Shown in pieces: positions 63,205-64,000 of a DNA stretch of 64,000 bases. The notes beneath the pieces are model-generated. The model saw only the letters and a program-made list of their open reading frames with translations, searched no databases and was not told the DNA's origin. Position 1 is the first letter of the stretch; every line of letters begins with the position of its first letter. The stretch is from Hyphomicrobiales bacterium (GTDB lineage: Bacteria > Pseudomonadota > Alphaproteobacteria > Rhizobiales > JACESI01): contig JBDWKL010000025.1 in NCBI GenBank assembly GCA_039973685.1, positions 1 to 64,000 on the forward strand, read 5' to 3'. Position numbers and translations under genes: made by a program.

Positions 63205-64000
63205 CTACGCTTCAACCGCCTCACCGACCAACCTTGCAACATCTTCAATCTGTTCAAACAGCGGATTGCTTTTGCGCCATACCATCCCAATTGTTCGGCT
63301 CGGTTTGGGGGCGGTAAATCGACAGACGTGAACGGGCGTTGCGCGGGTTTCAACAGGCACTGCCATTTCTGGGATAAGCGTTACGCCAATACCAGCACTC
63401 ACCATCTGCACCAAAGTGGAGAGCGAGCTGCCATCCATACCTGCCCGCAGTTCTTTTGATGTTACGTTGCAAAACGAGAGTGCTTGGTCGCGAAAACAAT
63501 GGCCTTCTTCTAGCAGCAATAATCGCATCTTCTTAAGCGTCTCGCTGTTGGGCACGGGAAGGTCCGCATCGCATTCAGGGCGGATCAAAACGAAATCCTC
63601 GTCAAACAGTGCTTTTTCAGCAAGGGACGGTTCTGAGATTGGCAGTGCAAGAAGTGCGGCATCAATCAGCCCTTCTTTCAATTCCTCGATGAGCGTATCC
63701 GTCTGTGTTTCACGAATGTGAAGATCAATGCCCGCGTGCGCGTCATTCAATGTGCCAATAATGCGCGGCAATAAATAAGGGGCGATGGTTGGAATGACAC
63801 CCAACCGAAATTTGCTAATGACACCGTCCTGCATGGATTGCGCTAGATCACTAATCTCATCAACAGAACGCAAAACCTCGCGAACGCGGACGGCAAACTC
63901 TTCACCAAAGCCAGTTAGACGGACCTGCCTTGCTGCCCGTTCAAACAACGGCGAACCAAGGACGTCTTCCAACTCTTTTATTTGCATAGACAATGCAGGT
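63205..64000 (-). CDS. oxyR: Hydrogen peroxide-inducible regulator OxyR (5' part outside window)
   Basis: The frame runs to the right edge; the ATG at 63993 is internal, because upstream codons continue the helix-turn-helix motif (ALSMQIKELEDVLGSPLFER). The LysR effector domain has the OxyR redox pair in GHCFRDQALSFC (Cys-x8-Cys) and the downstream SSLSTLVQMVSAGIGVTLIP. Oxidation of these cysteines by peroxide forms the activating disulfide. The usual partner genes (katG, ahpC) would lie beyond the window. Confidence 0.92.
   Translation of the reverse strand, partial: PALSMQIKELEDVLGSPLFERAARQVRLTGFGEEFAVRVREVLRSVDEISDLAQSMQDGVISKFRLGVIPTIAPYLLPRIIGTLNDAHAGIDLHIRETQTDTLIEELKEGLIDAALLALPISEPSLAEKALFDEDFVLIRPECDADLPVPNSETLKKMRLLLLEEGHCFRDQALSFCNVTSKELRAGMDGSSLSTLVQMVSAGIGVTLIPEMAVPVETRATPVHVCRFTAPKPSRTIGMVWRKSNPLFEQIEDVARLVGEAVEA

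Overview
The window looks like the chromosome of a marine or saline alphaproteobacterium, probably Hyphomicrobiales (Rhizobiales) or a close relative. Reasons: moderate GC, ATGA-coupled operons, an L-carnitine dehydrogenase-thioesterase fusion of the rhizobial kind, a FixL/FixJ-style two-component system, several LysR genes, tripartite tricarboxylate transporters (TTT), AcuI-type acryloyl-CoA reductase and glutathione-dependent formaldehyde oxidation. No rRNA, tRNA or CRISPR was seen.

1-20 kb, surface and secretion region, all genes on the minus strand. A giant beta-helix/RTX protein runs off the left edge (87-bp tandem repeats). Next to it is a Calx-beta/RTX protein with no credible start codon. 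A scar at 5.97-6.90 kb holds a frameshifted type I restriction hsdR 3' end and an integrase fragment. Then come an EAL response regulator, a BarA-like hybrid kinase and a TadG-like protein, an IS3 remnant, and a type I secretion operon (RTX substrate, then ABC exporter, then HlyD adaptor) with a hairpin terminator between substrate and exporter.

20-33 kb, a purine-ring (urate/5-hydroxyisourate) module: two LysR regulators, a divergent and a canonical 5-hydroxyisourate hydrolase, OHCU decarboxylase, and a complete TctB-TctA-TctC importer translationally linked to the decarboxylase. It is followed by a two-component system, a secreted HbpS/GlcG-domain protein, a secreted ankyrin protein and two paralogous orphan solute-binding proteins. 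No urate oxidase, allantoinase or ABC permease/ATPase is present. This module is the best candidate for an undescribed uptake and sensing system.

33-41 kb, a sulfoacetate-type operon on the minus strand: tctA-tctB-tctC-sauS-sauT-adenine deaminase, divergent from a LacI-family regulator, with a near-perfect 22-bp palindrome between them. It pairs a TTT importer with the CoA-dependent sulfoacetate pathway.

41-60 kb, one-carbon and carnitine metabolism: a FadL-like porin, a tautomerase, a CdhR-like regulator, then cdhB, a lipocalin, a cdhA-cdhC fusion, an acyl-CoA dehydrogenase and an ADP-forming CoA ligase. Together these could convert gamma-butyrobetaine and L-carnitine to glycine betaine. 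Formate-THF ligase, glutaryl-CoA dehydrogenase, AcuI-like reductase, glutathione-dependent formaldehyde dehydrogenase, S-formylglutathione hydrolase, a GST and an AMP-forming acyl-CoA ligase follow. The formaldehyde genes fit with demethylation of glycine betaine.

59-64 kb: amtB-glnK preceded by three helically spaced NtrC-like sites, an exported protein of unknown function, a cytochrome P450 and the 3' part of oxyR.
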